Part shown: positions 27,977 through 37,643 of the stretch, piece after piece
How positions within the stretch are numbered: position 1 is the stretch's first letter
Layout: each line of letters starts with the position of its first letter
From: Pseudoalteromonas aliena SW19
GTDB lineage: Bacteria > Pseudomonadota > Gammaproteobacteria > Enterobacterales > Alteromonadaceae
NCBI RefSeq assembly: GCF_014905615.1
Contig: NZ_AQGU01000022.1
Location: forward strand, 124,001 to 188,000
Length of the DNA stretch: 64,000 nucleotides
Direction: 5' to 3'
The notes under the pieces: model-generated
The model's database searches: none
Told to the model about the DNA's origin: nothing
The model's input: only the letters and a program-made list of their open reading frames with translations
Made by a program: the position numbers and the translations under genes

Positions 27977-28402
27977 CTCACTAACAACTTCTATACGTAC
28001 ATTATCAATAGCATGTGTTATAGATTGCGCAGCACTTTCATGCTCAACCATATTAGGCCAATTAGTTTGCCAGTTTTTTTGCAATTTTTGAGCTTTTAAT
28101 CGTACTTTGTCGACGGCTAAATAGCTCAAGTCATGAATCAGATTAACTTTCACCCACCCTTTTCTTGGACTACCTTCAACTTCGTTACTATCGTAATGCG
28201 CTGCAAATACTATAAGTTCAAGCTCAGCTAGTTCTTGTAATATTTGAAAACTCGCAATACGTGTATTGTTATTATCCTCACTTACTTCCATACGCCATGC
28301 GTTATAACTAAAACCTATAAACGCAAACACCACACTCGCTATTGCGGTAAAAAAATACGAACGTGGGGCCAAAACAAACTGACCATATTTAGACTCTGAC
28401 AT
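27959..28402 (-). CDS. Small membrane-anchored hypothetical protein
   Basis: A 147-residue protein with a short cytosolic start, one membrane helix (about residues 15-32, YFFTAIASVVFAFIGFSY) and a helical soluble tail of about 115 residues. No family recognised. AAGGAA precedes the ATG at 28402. The end of repeat copy C lies 11 bases upstream of the start, so the gene's leader is made of repeat sequence. Its 3' end overlaps the preceding plus-strand gene by 18 bases. Confidence 0.55.
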   Translation of the reverse strand: MSESKYGQFVLAPRSYFFTAIASVVFAFIGFSYNAWRMEVSEDNNNTRIASFQILQELAELELIVFAAHYDSNEVEGSPRKGWVKVNLIHDLSYLAVDKVRLKAQKLQKNWQTNWPNMVEHESAAQSITHAIDNVRIEVVSELKRLD

Positions 28403-28413
28403 ATTATTTCCTT

Positions 28414-28480
28414 GGGCGTGTTGATTTTTGTGGATTGAAATTTGTTCAATCTAGGGGCGATTAAATCGTGGCGCGGGTTT
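28414..28480. repeat. Repeat copy C: single left end of the GGGCGTGTTGA family
   Basis: A 67-base fragment. Its first 46 bases match copy A's left end (6898-6943) with one difference, then similarity fades after GGCGCGGGTTT. No second end is found nearby, so it is a truncated or solo copy. It lies between two minus-strand small genes and abuts the stop codon of the 26-codon gene. Confidence 0.75.
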
Positions 28481-28481
28481 T

Positions 28482-28562
28482 TTAAATAAAGCCAAAACGA
28501 ATTAAACCAATACTTAAACAAATAGCTGTTATAACAATATAAAAACCGGATGCTTTTTGCAT
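28482..28562 (-). CDS. Putative 26-residue single-span membrane protein
   Basis: A short open frame: ATG at 28562, TAA at 28482-28484. The translation begins MQKASGFYIVITAICLSIG and ends in LIRFGFI, a single hydrophobic span with basic residues at both ends, as in bacterial small membrane proteins. The start has a near-consensus AAGGAGG ribosome site seven bases upstream, much stronger than most genes here. It is divergent from the patZ-like gene and followed by repeat copy C. Function unknown; similarity to other genomes has not been tested. Confidence 0.5.
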   Translation of the reverse strand: MQKASGFYIVITAICLSIGLIRFGFI

Positions 28563-28676
28563 TTTAGCCTCCTTGATCAACGTCAATAATAAGCAATTGC
28601 GCGCTCGAAATAATACGATAAACAGGGTACATTGAGACTATTAATAACGCAAAATTTAATCTGTCAAGGAAAAACC

Positions 28677-31346
28677 ATGAGCCTTAAGCGAATTAGTCAG
28701 TTTTTTAACCCAAGCTCCGTGGCCGTTATTGGCGCCTCTAATATCTCTACCCGTGCAGGTTTCGTGGTTATGCGTAATTTACTCCAAGGTGGTTTTAAAG
28801 GGCCTATCATGCCTGTTACTCCAAATCATACTGCGGTACATGGGGTACTTGCTTATTCTTCGATTGCTGACTTACCAAAAGTGCCTGATCTTGCAGTTAT
28901 TTGTACAAACAAAAATACTTTGATAAATATTATTAAGGAACTTGCAGAGTTAGGCTGTAAAAGTGCCATTATTATTGCCGATGGCCTCTCAGGTGAACAA
29001 AAGAGTGCGCTAAAAGCATGCGCTCAACTTCATCACGTTACTTTACTTGGACCCAATTGTTTAGGTTTGTTGATTCCCCATATTGGCTTAAATGCAAGTT
29101 TTTCACACACCATAGCAAACCCAGGTAAAATTGCATTTGTATCGCAATCAGCAGCGGTCTGTTCAACTATTTTAGATTGGGCAAAAAATAAAGAAATTGG
29201 CTTTTCATATTTTGTATCCGTAGGCGACTGTCTTGATATCAATTTTAGTGAGCTACTTGATTTTTTAGGACGTGATGCTAAAACAAACGCTATTTTACTC
29301 TACATAGATAATATTGAAGATACCCGAAGCTTTATATCAGCAGCGAGAGCCGCCGCTTTTAGTAAACCCGTTATTGCAATTAAAACAGGAAAAACAAGCG
29401 CCGGCGCGCTCGCTGCAGAAATTCACACCGGTGGAAAACAAAGCTCTGATGCTGTTTACGATGCGTTATTTCAGCGTGCTGGTATGCTACGCGTAAACGA
29501 TCTGCGTGAGCTATTTGCGGCAACACAAACCTTAGCTATGCATCCTAAGTTATTAAAAGTAGAACAACTTACTATTTTAACAAATGGTGGCGGACCAGGT
29601 GTAATGGCTGTTGATGAGCTTATTCAAAGCTCAGGAAAGTTAGCCGAACTAAGCAATGAAACACGGCGGGCGCTTAATAAAGTGATCCCGCAATCAGATA
29701 CTACGTCAAACCCTGTCGATATTTTTGGCGATTCAGCCCCCGCTCGTTATAAGCAAGCATTAGAAATTTTACTGCATGCAAAAGAAGTTAAAAACTTACT
29801 GATAATTCATACCCCTTCGGCTTTAGCACCAAGCGAAGACTACGCCAATATTATTGTTGAAACCTTACAAACACTCCCTAAAATGGCACGTCCTTACGTT
29901 ATTACTAACTTTATGGGCGAAGACGCATCCTATGCTGCAAGAAAGGTGTGTTCAAACCATGCAATACCTACATATCGTACGCCAGAAGGGGCTGTGGGCG
30001 CATTTATGCATTTGGTCACTTATCGCCGTAACCAAAAACATTTAACGCAAACACCTGAGTCGAACACCGATGATGCCAAAATAAATAAAGTGGCTGCAAC
30101 AGCAATAATTAATGAACAGTTAGATGATGAACAAAGTTACTTATCTACTCACCAAGCGAGTCAAATTTTAAGTCATTATGGTATTGAATGTATTCAAACT
30201 GAAGTTGCTTACACACCAACAGAAGCTAAAGAACAAGCCATAGAGCTTGGTTTTCCAGTAGCATTAAAGCTTATTAGCCCAAGTATTGCTTCTAAATCCG
30301 AAGTCGGTGGCGTGGTGCTCAACCTAAACGATGCAAACGAAGTTGAGCAGACGGCTTTTGCGATGCTTATTCGTATTAAAAACACTTACCCTGATGCAAT
30401 TATTGAAGGGTTTTCACTACAAAAAATGGCGTCACGAGCCGGCGCGAATGAACTTCGAATTGCAATTAAAACAGAGCCCAATTTTGGCCCTGTTATTTTA
30501 TTAGGTGAAGCAGGAACGGGGCTTGAGTACGCGCAAGCAGCCGTTGCTTTGCCTCCATTAAATATGAACTTGGCAAAATATTTAATTGCCGCAGCGCACG
30601 ACAAAGGCGTATTAAAAGAGCGAATACTCCCTGAAAAAGTCGATAAATACCGTTTATGTGCGCTACTAACTCGTATTTCGCAGTTAGTTATTGATCAGCC
30701 GGATATAAGTTCAATGGAGCTTAACCCTATACTTGCCAGTAATGGGCAATTTTTAGTGCTTGATGCGACCATGACACTTGACCGCTATAAAGCTCAAAGT
30801 CATCGTAAGCGCTTATCTATTCGCCCCTACCCCATTGAACTTGTTGAGGTTGTCACACTTAAAAACAACACACAGGCAACTCTTAGACCTATAAAACCTG
30901 AAGATGAGCAAGCACATCAGGCATTTGATCAATCACTTAATAAAGAAGATCGATACAAGCGTTTTTTTGGTGAACTACCACAGTTTAATCATGATCAACT
31001 CGCCAAAATGACACAGATTGACTACGATCGTGAGATGGCTTTTATTGTGTGTCAACGATTTGAAGGTAAAACACGCACGCTAGGTGTATCAAGAGTTATT
31101 ATGGATCCCGATAACTTACATGCTGAGTTCGCTATTGTTGTACGTTCAGACTGTCAAGGGTTAGGCCTTGGGCGAATACTGATGACAGCTGCAATTAATC
31201 ATTGTAAACGCCAAGGAGTAGAATCAATTGAAGGTATTACCTTGCCAGAAAACACTGGGATGATTGAACTTGCGCGTAAGCTAGGTTTTAACATTAGCCG
31301 CGATTTTGAAGAAGGCAGTATTAATATGGTACTTAAACTTAAATAA
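28677..31346 (+). CDS. PatZ-like ADP-forming acyl-CoA synthetase/GNAT protein acetyltransferase
   Basis: An 889-residue protein with the PatZ (YfiQ/Pka) architecture: CoA-binding and succinyl-CoA-ligase-like domains (residues 1-460, FFNPSSVAVIGASNIS), an ATP-grasp domain (about 485-700, SQILSHYGIECIQTE, FPVALKLISPSIASKSEVGG), and a C-terminal GNAT domain (about 735-889) with the acetyl-CoA loop SDCQGLGLGRILM. Such enzymes acetylate lysines, including acetyl-CoA synthetase. ATG at 28677 is preferred to the GTG/ATG-type start 45 bases upstream because AAGGAAAA precedes it and the family begins here. The next gene's ATG overlaps its stop. Which substrates it modifies is unknown. Confidence 0.9.
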   Translation: MSLKRISQFFNPSSVAVIGASNISTRAGFVVMRNLLQGGFKGPIMPVTPNHTAVHGVLAYSSIADLPKVPDLAVICTNKNTLINIIKELAELGCKSAIIIADGLSGEQKSALKACAQLHHVTLLGPNCLGLLIPHIGLNASFSHTIANPGKIAFVSQSAAVCSTILDWAKNKEIGFSYFVSVGDCLDINFSELLDFLGRDAKTNAILLYIDNIEDTRSFISAARAAAFSKPVIAIKTGKTSAGALAAEIHTGGKQSSDAVYDALFQRAGMLRVNDLRELFAATQTLAMHPKLLKVEQLTILTNGGGPGVMAVDELIQSSGKLAELSNETRRALNKVIPQSDTTSNPVDIFGDSAPARYKQALEILLHAKEVKNLLIIHTPSALAPSEDYANIIVETLQTLPKMARPYVITNFMGEDASYAARKVCSNHAIPTYRTPEGAVGAFMHLVTYRRNQKHLTQTPESNTDDAKINKVAATAIINEQLDDEQSYLSTHQASQILSHYGIECIQTEVAYTPTEAKEQAIELGFPVALKLISPSIASKSEVGGVVLNLNDANEVEQTAFAMLIRIKNTYPDAIIEGFSLQKMASRAGANELRIAIKTEPNFGPVILLGEAGTGLEYAQAAVALPPLNMNLAKYLIAAAHDKGVLKERILPEKVDKYRLCALLTRISQLVIDQPDISSMELNPILASNGQFLVLDATMTLDRYKAQSHRKRLSIRPYPIELVEVVTLKNNTQATLRPIKPEDEQAHQAFDQSLNKEDRYKRFFGELPQFNHDQLAKMTQIDYDREMAFIVCQRFEGKTRTLGVSRVIMDPDNLHAEFAIVVRSDCQGLGLGRILMTAAINHCKRQGVESIEGITLPENTGMIELARKLGFNISRDFEEGSINMVLKLK

Positions 31347-32314
31347 TGAAAAAAACACTAACACTAAGACAAAGAATAGCTGGCCTATTTGAAGGCACAG
31401 GGGATTATCAACGTGCTGGTCATATACTCGATGTAGCACTCATTAGTTTAATTATGATTAATGTAGTGGCAATTGTAATTGAGTCTATAGCAAGCGTTGC
31501 ACAGCAGTATTACGATGCGTTTTTAATGTTAGAAATAATCTCAGTGGCTATTTTTGCAATTGAATATTGTGTAAGGCTCTGGGCTTGTGTGGATAAAACC
31601 AAGTATGCCGCGATTGAAGGCTCTAATACCAAGCGTCGGTTAAAGTACCTTTTATCTCCATTGGCTATTATAGATTTAATCGCTATTTTACCTAGTTTAT
31701 TAATGTTCTTGTTCCCGCTCGATTTACGTTTTTTACGTGTACTTCGGCTCTTGAGGGTATTTAAGCTAACTCGCTATTCACGTGCTATGCAGCTACTTTT
31801 GCAAGCTTTTGTAAATGAAGGTAGCGCTCTCTTTGCAGCCTTTTTTATTATGGCTGTGGTACTCATTTTAGCTTCCTGCGGTGTTTATTTAATTGAGCAC
31901 GACGTGCAACCAGATAAGTTTGAATCTATTCCTGCCGCTATGTGGTGGGCAATGGCAACACTAACTACTGTAGGTTATGGCGATGTAGTGCCAATAACGC
32001 CACTTGGCAAATTATTTGGTGGCGTTATTACTTTACTCAGCATGGGGATGGTAGCGATTCCTACAGGTTTATTAGCTTCAAGTTTTTCAGAGCAATTACG
32101 TAAACGCCGTCAGTTTTTTGAAGACGCTGTAAATGAGCAAGTCCACGGTAATACAATCAACGATGGCTCTCTTAACGACGAACAACGTAACCACCTAGAA
32201 GATCTTCGCCATAAGCTAGGGCTTAGTAAACTAGAAGCAAATAAAGCAATAAAAGCTCAACTTAACGAACGTAATAGTCACTTATTTTGTCGCAACTGTG
32301 GAAAGCGCCCCTAG
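31346..32314 (+). CDS. Voltage-gated potassium channel (Kch/ion_trans family)
   Basis: A 322-residue six-helix ion channel subunit. S4 is the arginine-rich helix DLRFLRVLRLLRVFKLTRYS (about residues 126-145), and the pore carries the potassium filter TTVGYGDV. After S6 there is a helical cytosolic tail, ending in FCRNCGKRP with a CxxC pair that could bind zinc across subunits. The ATG overlaps the TAA of the preceding acetyltransferase gene (TAATG). The gene ends exactly at repeat copy B: TA of the stop is flank and G is the first base of the element. Confidence 0.92.
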   Translation: MKKTLTLRQRIAGLFEGTGDYQRAGHILDVALISLIMINVVAIVIESIASVAQQYYDAFLMLEIISVAIFAIEYCVRLWACVDKTKYAAIEGSNTKRRLKYLLSPLAIIDLIAILPSLLMFLFPLDLRFLRVLRLLRVFKLTRYSRAMQLLLQAFVNEGSALFAAFFIMAVVLILASCGVYLIEHDVQPDKFESIPAAMWWAMATLTTVGYGDVVPITPLGKLFGGVITLLSMGMVAIPTGLLASSFSEQLRKRRQFFEDAVNEQVHGNTINDGSLNDEQRNHLEDLRHKLGLSKLEANKAIKAQLNERNSHLFCRNCGKRP

Positions 32315-32668
32315 GGCGTGTTGACCTTTCGTGCTTGATTTTTCAGCAGACTGATTGGTATTTAGACAAGTCAGAGCCTATTTATGGTTATTCCCTATAA
32401 ATAGGCGATAACGCAGCATAAATGCCAAACATGCGCTGCCCTTCGGGTTCTTCCTAGGGACAACCAACTCTTTGTTACCTACATGGATTTAGGTAAGGGG
32501 CGTGAGCAGGACGCGGAAACTTTGCTCGATTTTTACTTATTCTTACAGGGATGTAAGCCATTAGAGTAACGCAGGAGCAGTTATCGAGCCCACTAGGTTA
32601 CAAACCTCGCGCCGCGATAAATCGCCCCTAGATTGAACAAATTTCAATCCACAAAGGTCAACACGCTC
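32314..32668. repeat. MITE-like inverted-repeat element, copy B
   Basis: A 355-base non-coding element in the opposite orientation to copy A. Left end GGGCGTGTTGACCTTTC, right end complementary to GAGCGTGTTGACCTTTGTG. It has about 90 more bases in the middle than copy A, and a perfect ten-base inner stem GCCTATTTAT/ATAAATAGGC (32376-32406). The flank is TA at the left, TG at the right. No transposase frame. It accounts for the 381-base gap between the channel gene and the 1505-residue protein. Confidence 0.8.
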
Positions 32669-32695
32669 TGGGGCCTAATTTATTAAATCAACAAC

Positions 32696-35600
32696 CTAAC
32701 TACCCATACTTTGGGTAAATATATCCTCCCAATCGCGGGACACTAAAAACGGTACGTCTTGACTAGGAACCGGTCGGCTGAATAAATAGCCCTGAAAATG
32801 CTTACAGCCTAACTCTTTTAAAAAGGCGAGTTGGTGCGAACTTTCAACACCTTCAGCAACACATTCTTTTCCTAAACTGTGAGCTAATGTCAATGTAGAT
32901 TGGATAATTGCCTCGTCGCCGTAATCAATACCTATATCTTGCACAAAGCTGCGATCTATTTTTAATACATCAATAGGAAAGCGCTTTAAATAAGTCAATG
33001 AGGCATAACCTGTACCAAAATCATCCATGTACAACCTACAGCCTAAATTTTTAAGCATCTCCATACTGTGTAAAGCATGTTTTGAATCGCGCATTAGTAT
33101 TGATTCAGTGATCTCAAATACAATTGCTTTTGATGGCACGCCAGCGGTACTTAATGCCTTTATTATCTCTGGGACTAATTCTTCAAATTCAAAATCAAGT
33201 GCAGATAGATTTATAGACAAATAAAGGTCGGGTGAAATTTTACGCCACTCTTTTAGTTCGCTCAAAGCACGAGCCAATGTTTGCAGCATTATTTTTGTGA
33301 TTAAGCCTATTCCCTCGGCGGCCAAAGAAAACTCCTGAGTTTGTACTAGTTTATTTTCAGGCCAACGCAGTAATACCTCAAATCCTTCTGTTTTATAACT
33401 TTGAGAATTGATAATCGGCTGGTAATAATTACAAAACTCATGTTCTTGGTATGCTTTAGTCAATTGTGATTCTAAATGAAGCGCTTTTTGTACTCGCTGA
33501 TTCATTTCCTGTTTATAAAATTGATAGCTTCCTTCAAGTGAATCTTTAGCATGGTAAAGCGCAATATTGGCAGCTTTTAGTAACGCGCTTTTTTGCTGCG
33601 CATCATCCGGCGAAATAGCGATACCAATACTTAAGTTCACATTTACCACTTGCCCGCCAATACTAATATTTTTATTCACACAATCCATTAACTTGGTGCA
33701 TATTAATAAAACCTCTTCAATTTGATGAATATCTTCAACAAGCACTACAAACTCATCACCACCAAAGCGAGCAATACTATCTGATGGGCGCAAAGTAAGT
33801 TTTAATCGCTTAGCCACTTTTTTAATTAGCTCGTCTGCAACCTCATGCCCTAATGAATCGTTAAAATATTTAAAGCGTTTAATATTTATATGTAACAGTG
33901 CAACTTTGCATTGATAATGCTTTGCTTGCTCTAATGCATGTTCAACACGGTCATTAAAAAGAGCCCTATTTGGCAAGCCCGTTAATACATCATAATTGGC
34001 CAGTAAGTGAAGCTCATTTTCAGCTGTTTTTTGTGCGCTTATATCCGTTAAAATAATGACATAGCTACTCAGAGATTGATCGTTATCGGCCACCGCGCTT
34101 ATTTTTACTAATACATGGCGCACCTCACCATTAGCGAGCATTACACTATCCTCACAAGAAAAATGCTCTCCTACCAATAACTTTTGCACGATACGTAAAT
34201 AATCAAAAAGCGCGCTACGCGAGATCCCTAAGTTTAAAGACCGACTAGACAAAGACTCGGCTGAAAAATTAAAAGCTGTTTGCAATGATTTATTTGAAGC
34301 GCGAATATTTAAATTTTTGTCGAGTATGAACACCCAATCTCGAGTTTGTTCAAATGCAGCGGTAAAGAGTAAGGCATGCTCTTCGAACACCATTTCTCGG
34401 GTCATATTTGTATATGTTCCCGCTACCTTTTGAGGGGTTTTTCCATCCCACTCAACTACTTTTCCAAAATCCTTATACCAGCGCCAATGACCTTTAGCGT
34501 GACGTAAACGGTAAGTGCAATTAAAATACCCCTTTTCGGTAGATAAAAACTCTAACCACTCTAAACGAAATAGCTGCTTATCTTGTGGATGAATTTTAGT
34601 TAAATATTCATCAAGATTAACCGTTTCACTTTCGTAGCCTAACTCGTCACGTAAACGGGGCTGATAAATACTTGGGCTACTTGATTTCCAATCCCACACA
34701 CCTGATTCACTGCCCTCTAACGCTATTTTTAAACGCGCTTCACTTTCTTTACTCTCTTTATTAGCAGCTAATAAAATGCGCTGAATTTTATTACGGCGCA
34801 TTACCCACATTGCCACAAAAGCAATAAATAGCACGCCATATAGCACCACAAAATATGGAGCACGCCATAAAGGGTATTTAACTTTTATTTTTAAAATCGC
34901 TGGGGGAGTATATTCACCAGTAAGCGGATCTTTCGCCCATACTTTTAGTTGATAATTACCGGGATTTAATTTAGGGAACAAAACTCGATTGTTATTACGT
35001 GTATACGTTTTTTGTCCGTTATCGAGTTGATACTCGTAAATAATACGTTCTTGATTGCTAAAAGCCATGGCTGAAAATGCCACTTCTAGCCCTATATCAT
35101 CATGATTTAAAACCACTTCGTTAAGTGGCTGCTTTAAATCAAGTGATAGGTCTCGCGACATTAAATCAACACCCGTGATATTGACATGATCGATAAGTGA
35201 GCGAAGGTTTTTATTCTCCATCGGGTGAAAATAAGTAAAACCTTTTAAACCACCGTAAGCAATACGGCCATCTTTTAGCTGTGCCATTGCATTGCTATTA
35301 AATTCAGCAGAGAGCAATCCTTCGGATACAGTAAACTGTTGAAAATGTAGCGTTTTAGGATTTAGTCGCCAAATTCCTTTATGGCTACTCATCCAAATCA
35401 TCCCTTCATCATCAAGTACCATATTATAAAGCAAAGTACCTAGTTTATTTTTTTCTAAGTCAATTGTGTGTACAAGCTCATAGGTAGAAGCATTGACGCC
35501 AATTAAGCCAAAGTTAGATAGTGATATCCATAAAACATTATTATTATCCATTACATACGACAACACACTGATAGCAATGTTTTCGTGCTGTTTAGGCACT

Positions 35601-37213
35601 TTATAAATGACCTTAAGCGCTAAACTATCAGGGTTTATTTGATATAAAATCCCCGCATTAAAAAACAATGGTGAATCTGGCTTATTAGTAAGTGGTGGTA
35701 AAAAACCATATACTAAAAAGGGCTCAAACTGTGCTATTTCTCCCCCTAATCGAGTCACTATTTGACTATCAATATTATAAACAAATACACCATGATCAGA
35801 ATGCACATAATACAAATCACCATTTGGCATTAAAGTAACACCATGCACCCAACCTGTTATTTGCTGCTGATTAGCTGAATTTTTTGTTTTAGGTTCGCTG
35901 ATTTGATGCGTAATGGGATCAAAAATAAATAGCCCACGATTGCTATAAAGCCATAATTTATCTTTATAAGGCATAACTTCATAAACAGTAAATTCGGTAG
36001 TTAATAAATCTACTTGATAATTTTTTAGATAAGCCTTTCCAATATTATTTTTTAAATCAACCTCTGTGATACCGTTATGCGTAGCAAGCCATAATTTATC
36101 TTTGTACTCTGTAATTCCCCAAACAGAATGATGCGATAACCCATCGCCTCTAATTGAGCTACCATCAACATTATTAAAATGATAATTGTCATTTGATAAA
36201 TAAAATGCGCCATCTGTTTTGGTCGCTACCCATATTCCACCCGATTTATCTTTTGCCATATCAATAATACTGGTATCAGCAAGTGTGTATTTACTCTCTG
36301 TTATACGTGTATTTTTAATCAGTTCGCCACTGTGTAAATCAAACTTAAATAGCCCTTTGTCAGTGGCTAAATCAAGCTTGCCCTGCTCATTCGCTATTTC
36401 CCAAATATTTAAATTAGCTAACAACACTTTACTTTTAAAGGTTAGATCTGGGCGCTCAAACATCCCTGACAAATTACTAATATCGACCTGATATAACCCC
36501 TTGACCGCACCGACCAGCAGCTGATTATTTTCACCTAAAGCAAACGATTTCACATTATTTTGATAAATATGATTAGCCTCTCCTTTTAAGTGCTGTAGTG
36601 GCCGTATTTGCTTACTAGCAATATCAAAAACATAAGCTCCATGAGTAGTGCCAATAAATATATAACCGTTGTAATGAAATAACTTTCTAATGAGGGTGTC
36701 TTTGTATTCGCTGGGCAGTTCAAAAATAGATGTTATATCGCCACTTTCAATATCAAGTTTAGCAAAATCCCGACCGCGCCCAATCCATAACGTTTTATTG
36801 TCAACGGCAAGCATACTAAAAACAGATTGATTAATTATTTGCTCTTCACTGGTGGGTTTGGTTATAAATTGCTTGTATGAATCAGTTGCAGGATCGTATC
36901 TAAATAATCCTGCAAGTAAGGATGCAATCCAAATATGACCGTCAGGATCTTGGTAAATTCGATCAATAATAGCTTCCTCTAATTCACCATTAGGACCATT
37001 AATAGAAAGTACTTGATAACCATCATAGCGATTAAGCCCAGCTTCAGTCGAAAGCCATAAGTACCCATTATTATCAATCAGCATGGTGTTAACATAGCTT
37101 TGTGATAAGCCCTCACTAGGAGATAAACGCTTTACTTGTGCGCTTACTTGGCAGCTTAAGATCGCTATGCAAACGATAAAACAACTTATGATCCAGTTGA
37201 CGTCTTTGCTCAT
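32696..37213 (-). CDS. Propeller sensor with PAS, GGDEF and EAL domains (c-di-GMP metabolism)
   Basis: A 1505-residue membrane protein. In order: signal peptide (1-25), two-component-regulator propeller repeats with Y_Y_Y domain in the periplasm (about 30-775), one membrane helix (about 783-805), a PAS domain (about 831-930), a second PAS (about 945-1060), a GGDEF domain and an EAL domain. The GGDEF motif (about 1150) is intact as ARFGGDEF with an RPSD inhibitory site before it. The EAL domain has EVL (about 1276), NLSALDFE, DDFGTGYAS, KIDRSF and EGVE, so phosphodiesterase activity is also plausible. Probably senses an extracellular signal, possibly a polysaccharide as in propeller-type hybrid sensors. 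Which activity dominates cannot be seen. Transcribed away from repeat copy B. Confidence 0.93.
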   Translation of the reverse strand: MSKDVNWIISCFIVCIAILSCQVSAQVKRLSPSEGLSQSYVNTMLIDNNGYLWLSTEAGLNRYDGYQVLSINGPNGELEEAIIDRIYQDPDGHIWIASLLAGLFRYDPATDSYKQFITKPTSEEQIINQSVFSMLAVDNKTLWIGRGRDFAKLDIESGDITSIFELPSEYKDTLIRKLFHYNGYIFIGTTHGAYVFDIASKQIRPLQHLKGEANHIYQNNVKSFALGENNQLLVGAVKGLYQVDISNLSGMFERPDLTFKSKVLLANLNIWEIANEQGKLDLATDKGLFKFDLHSGELIKNTRITESKYTLADTSIIDMAKDKSGGIWVATKTDGAFYLSNDNYHFNNVDGSSIRGDGLSHHSVWGITEYKDKLWLATHNGITEVDLKNNIGKAYLKNYQVDLLTTEFTVYEVMPYKDKLWLYSNRGLFIFDPITHQISEPKTKNSANQQQITGWVHGVTLMPNGDLYYVHSDHGVFVYNIDSQIVTRLGGEIAQFEPFLVYGFLPPLTNKPDSPLFFNAGILYQINPDSLALKVIYKVPKQHENIAISVLSYVMDNNNVLWISLSNFGLIGVNASTYELVHTIDLEKNKLGTLLYNMVLDDEGMIWMSSHKGIWRLNPKTLHFQQFTVSEGLLSAEFNSNAMAQLKDGRIAYGGLKGFTYFHPMENKNLRSLIDHVNITGVDLMSRDLSLDLKQPLNEVVLNHDDIGLEVAFSAMAFSNQERIIYEYQLDNGQKTYTRNNNRVLFPKLNPGNYQLKVWAKDPLTGEYTPPAILKIKVKYPLWRAPYFVVLYGVLFIAFVAMWVMRRNKIQRILLAANKESKESEARLKIALEGSESGVWDWKSSSPSIYQPRLRDELGYESETVNLDEYLTKIHPQDKQLFRLEWLEFLSTEKGYFNCTYRLRHAKGHWRWYKDFGKVVEWDGKTPQKVAGTYTNMTREMVFEEHALLFTAAFEQTRDWVFILDKNLNIRASNKSLQTAFNFSAESLSSRSLNLGISRSALFDYLRIVQKLLVGEHFSCEDSVMLANGEVRHVLVKISAVADNDQSLSSYVIILTDISAQKTAENELHLLANYDVLTGLPNRALFNDRVEHALEQAKHYQCKVALLHINIKRFKYFNDSLGHEVADELIKKVAKRLKLTLRPSDSIARFGGDEFVVLVEDIHQIEEVLLICTKLMDCVNKNISIGGQVVNVNLSIGIAISPDDAQQKSALLKAANIALYHAKDSLEGSYQFYKQEMNQRVQKALHLESQLTKAYQEHEFCNYYQPIINSQSYKTEGFEVLLRWPENKLVQTQEFSLAAEGIGLITKIMLQTLARALSELKEWRKISPDLYLSINLSALDFEFEELVPEIIKALSTAGVPSKAIVFEITESILMRDSKHALHSMEMLKNLGCRLYMDDFGTGYASLTYLKRFPIDVLKIDRSFVQDIGIDYGDEAIIQSTLTLAHSLGKECVAEGVESSHQLAFLKELGCKHFQGYLFSRPVPSQDVPFLVSRDWEDIFTQSMGS

Positions 37214-37239
37214 GCTTATTCCATATTGTTATTTTACTA

Positions 37240-37641
37240 TTATGGGTACTTTAGGGCGACGATATTGCGGTGTGTGTAAATATTAAAAAGCGCTTGCAAC
37301 GCAAGAGTATATGTTAACACTTGGTTAAAACCAATAGAATGGTATAAATCTGCTAAGTTTTTATAAGCAAAGGTATAAATAGTTTTATTTTGGCGCTTTA
37401 ATAGCGTTGAGATAAGTAACTTTGCAAGGCCTTTAGACCTATATTCTGGCGCTACGAAAACCGTCGACAAAAATAAAAAATCATCCTTATTTTGCAACCT
37501 GCATGCGGCAACTATTTGCGCTTTATAATAAACAACCCAAAGTTGATCTTGTTTATTAGCCCGTCCTTTGACGCTGTATTGATCATAAAATTTATTAACA
37601 AGTGGCGTTTTAATTCTATCTAATACTTCAACCCTATACAT
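37240..37641 (-). CDS. GNAT family N-acetyltransferase
   Basis: A 133-residue GNAT-fold protein. The acetyl-CoA signature is seen in LSTVFVAPEYRSKGLAKLLI (R-x-x-G-x-A), near residue 75-95, followed by LADLYHSIGFNQV at the C-terminal end. The substrate is unknown. It follows a 67-codon gene (37644-37847) by only two bases and is probably translationally coupled with it. Confidence 0.85.
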   Translation of the reverse strand: MYRVEVLDRIKTPLVNKFYDQYSVKGRANKQDQLWVVYYKAQIVAACRLQNKDDFLFLSTVFVAPEYRSKGLAKLLISTLLKRQNKTIYTFAYKNLADLYHSIGFNQVLTYTLALQALFNIYTHRNIVALKYP

Positions 37642-37643
37642 GC

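Noticed and set aside
28339-28521. A 60-codon minus-strand frame
   Set aside because: It crosses repeat copy C, the 26-codon gene and the membrane gene, has no ribosome site and no family features.
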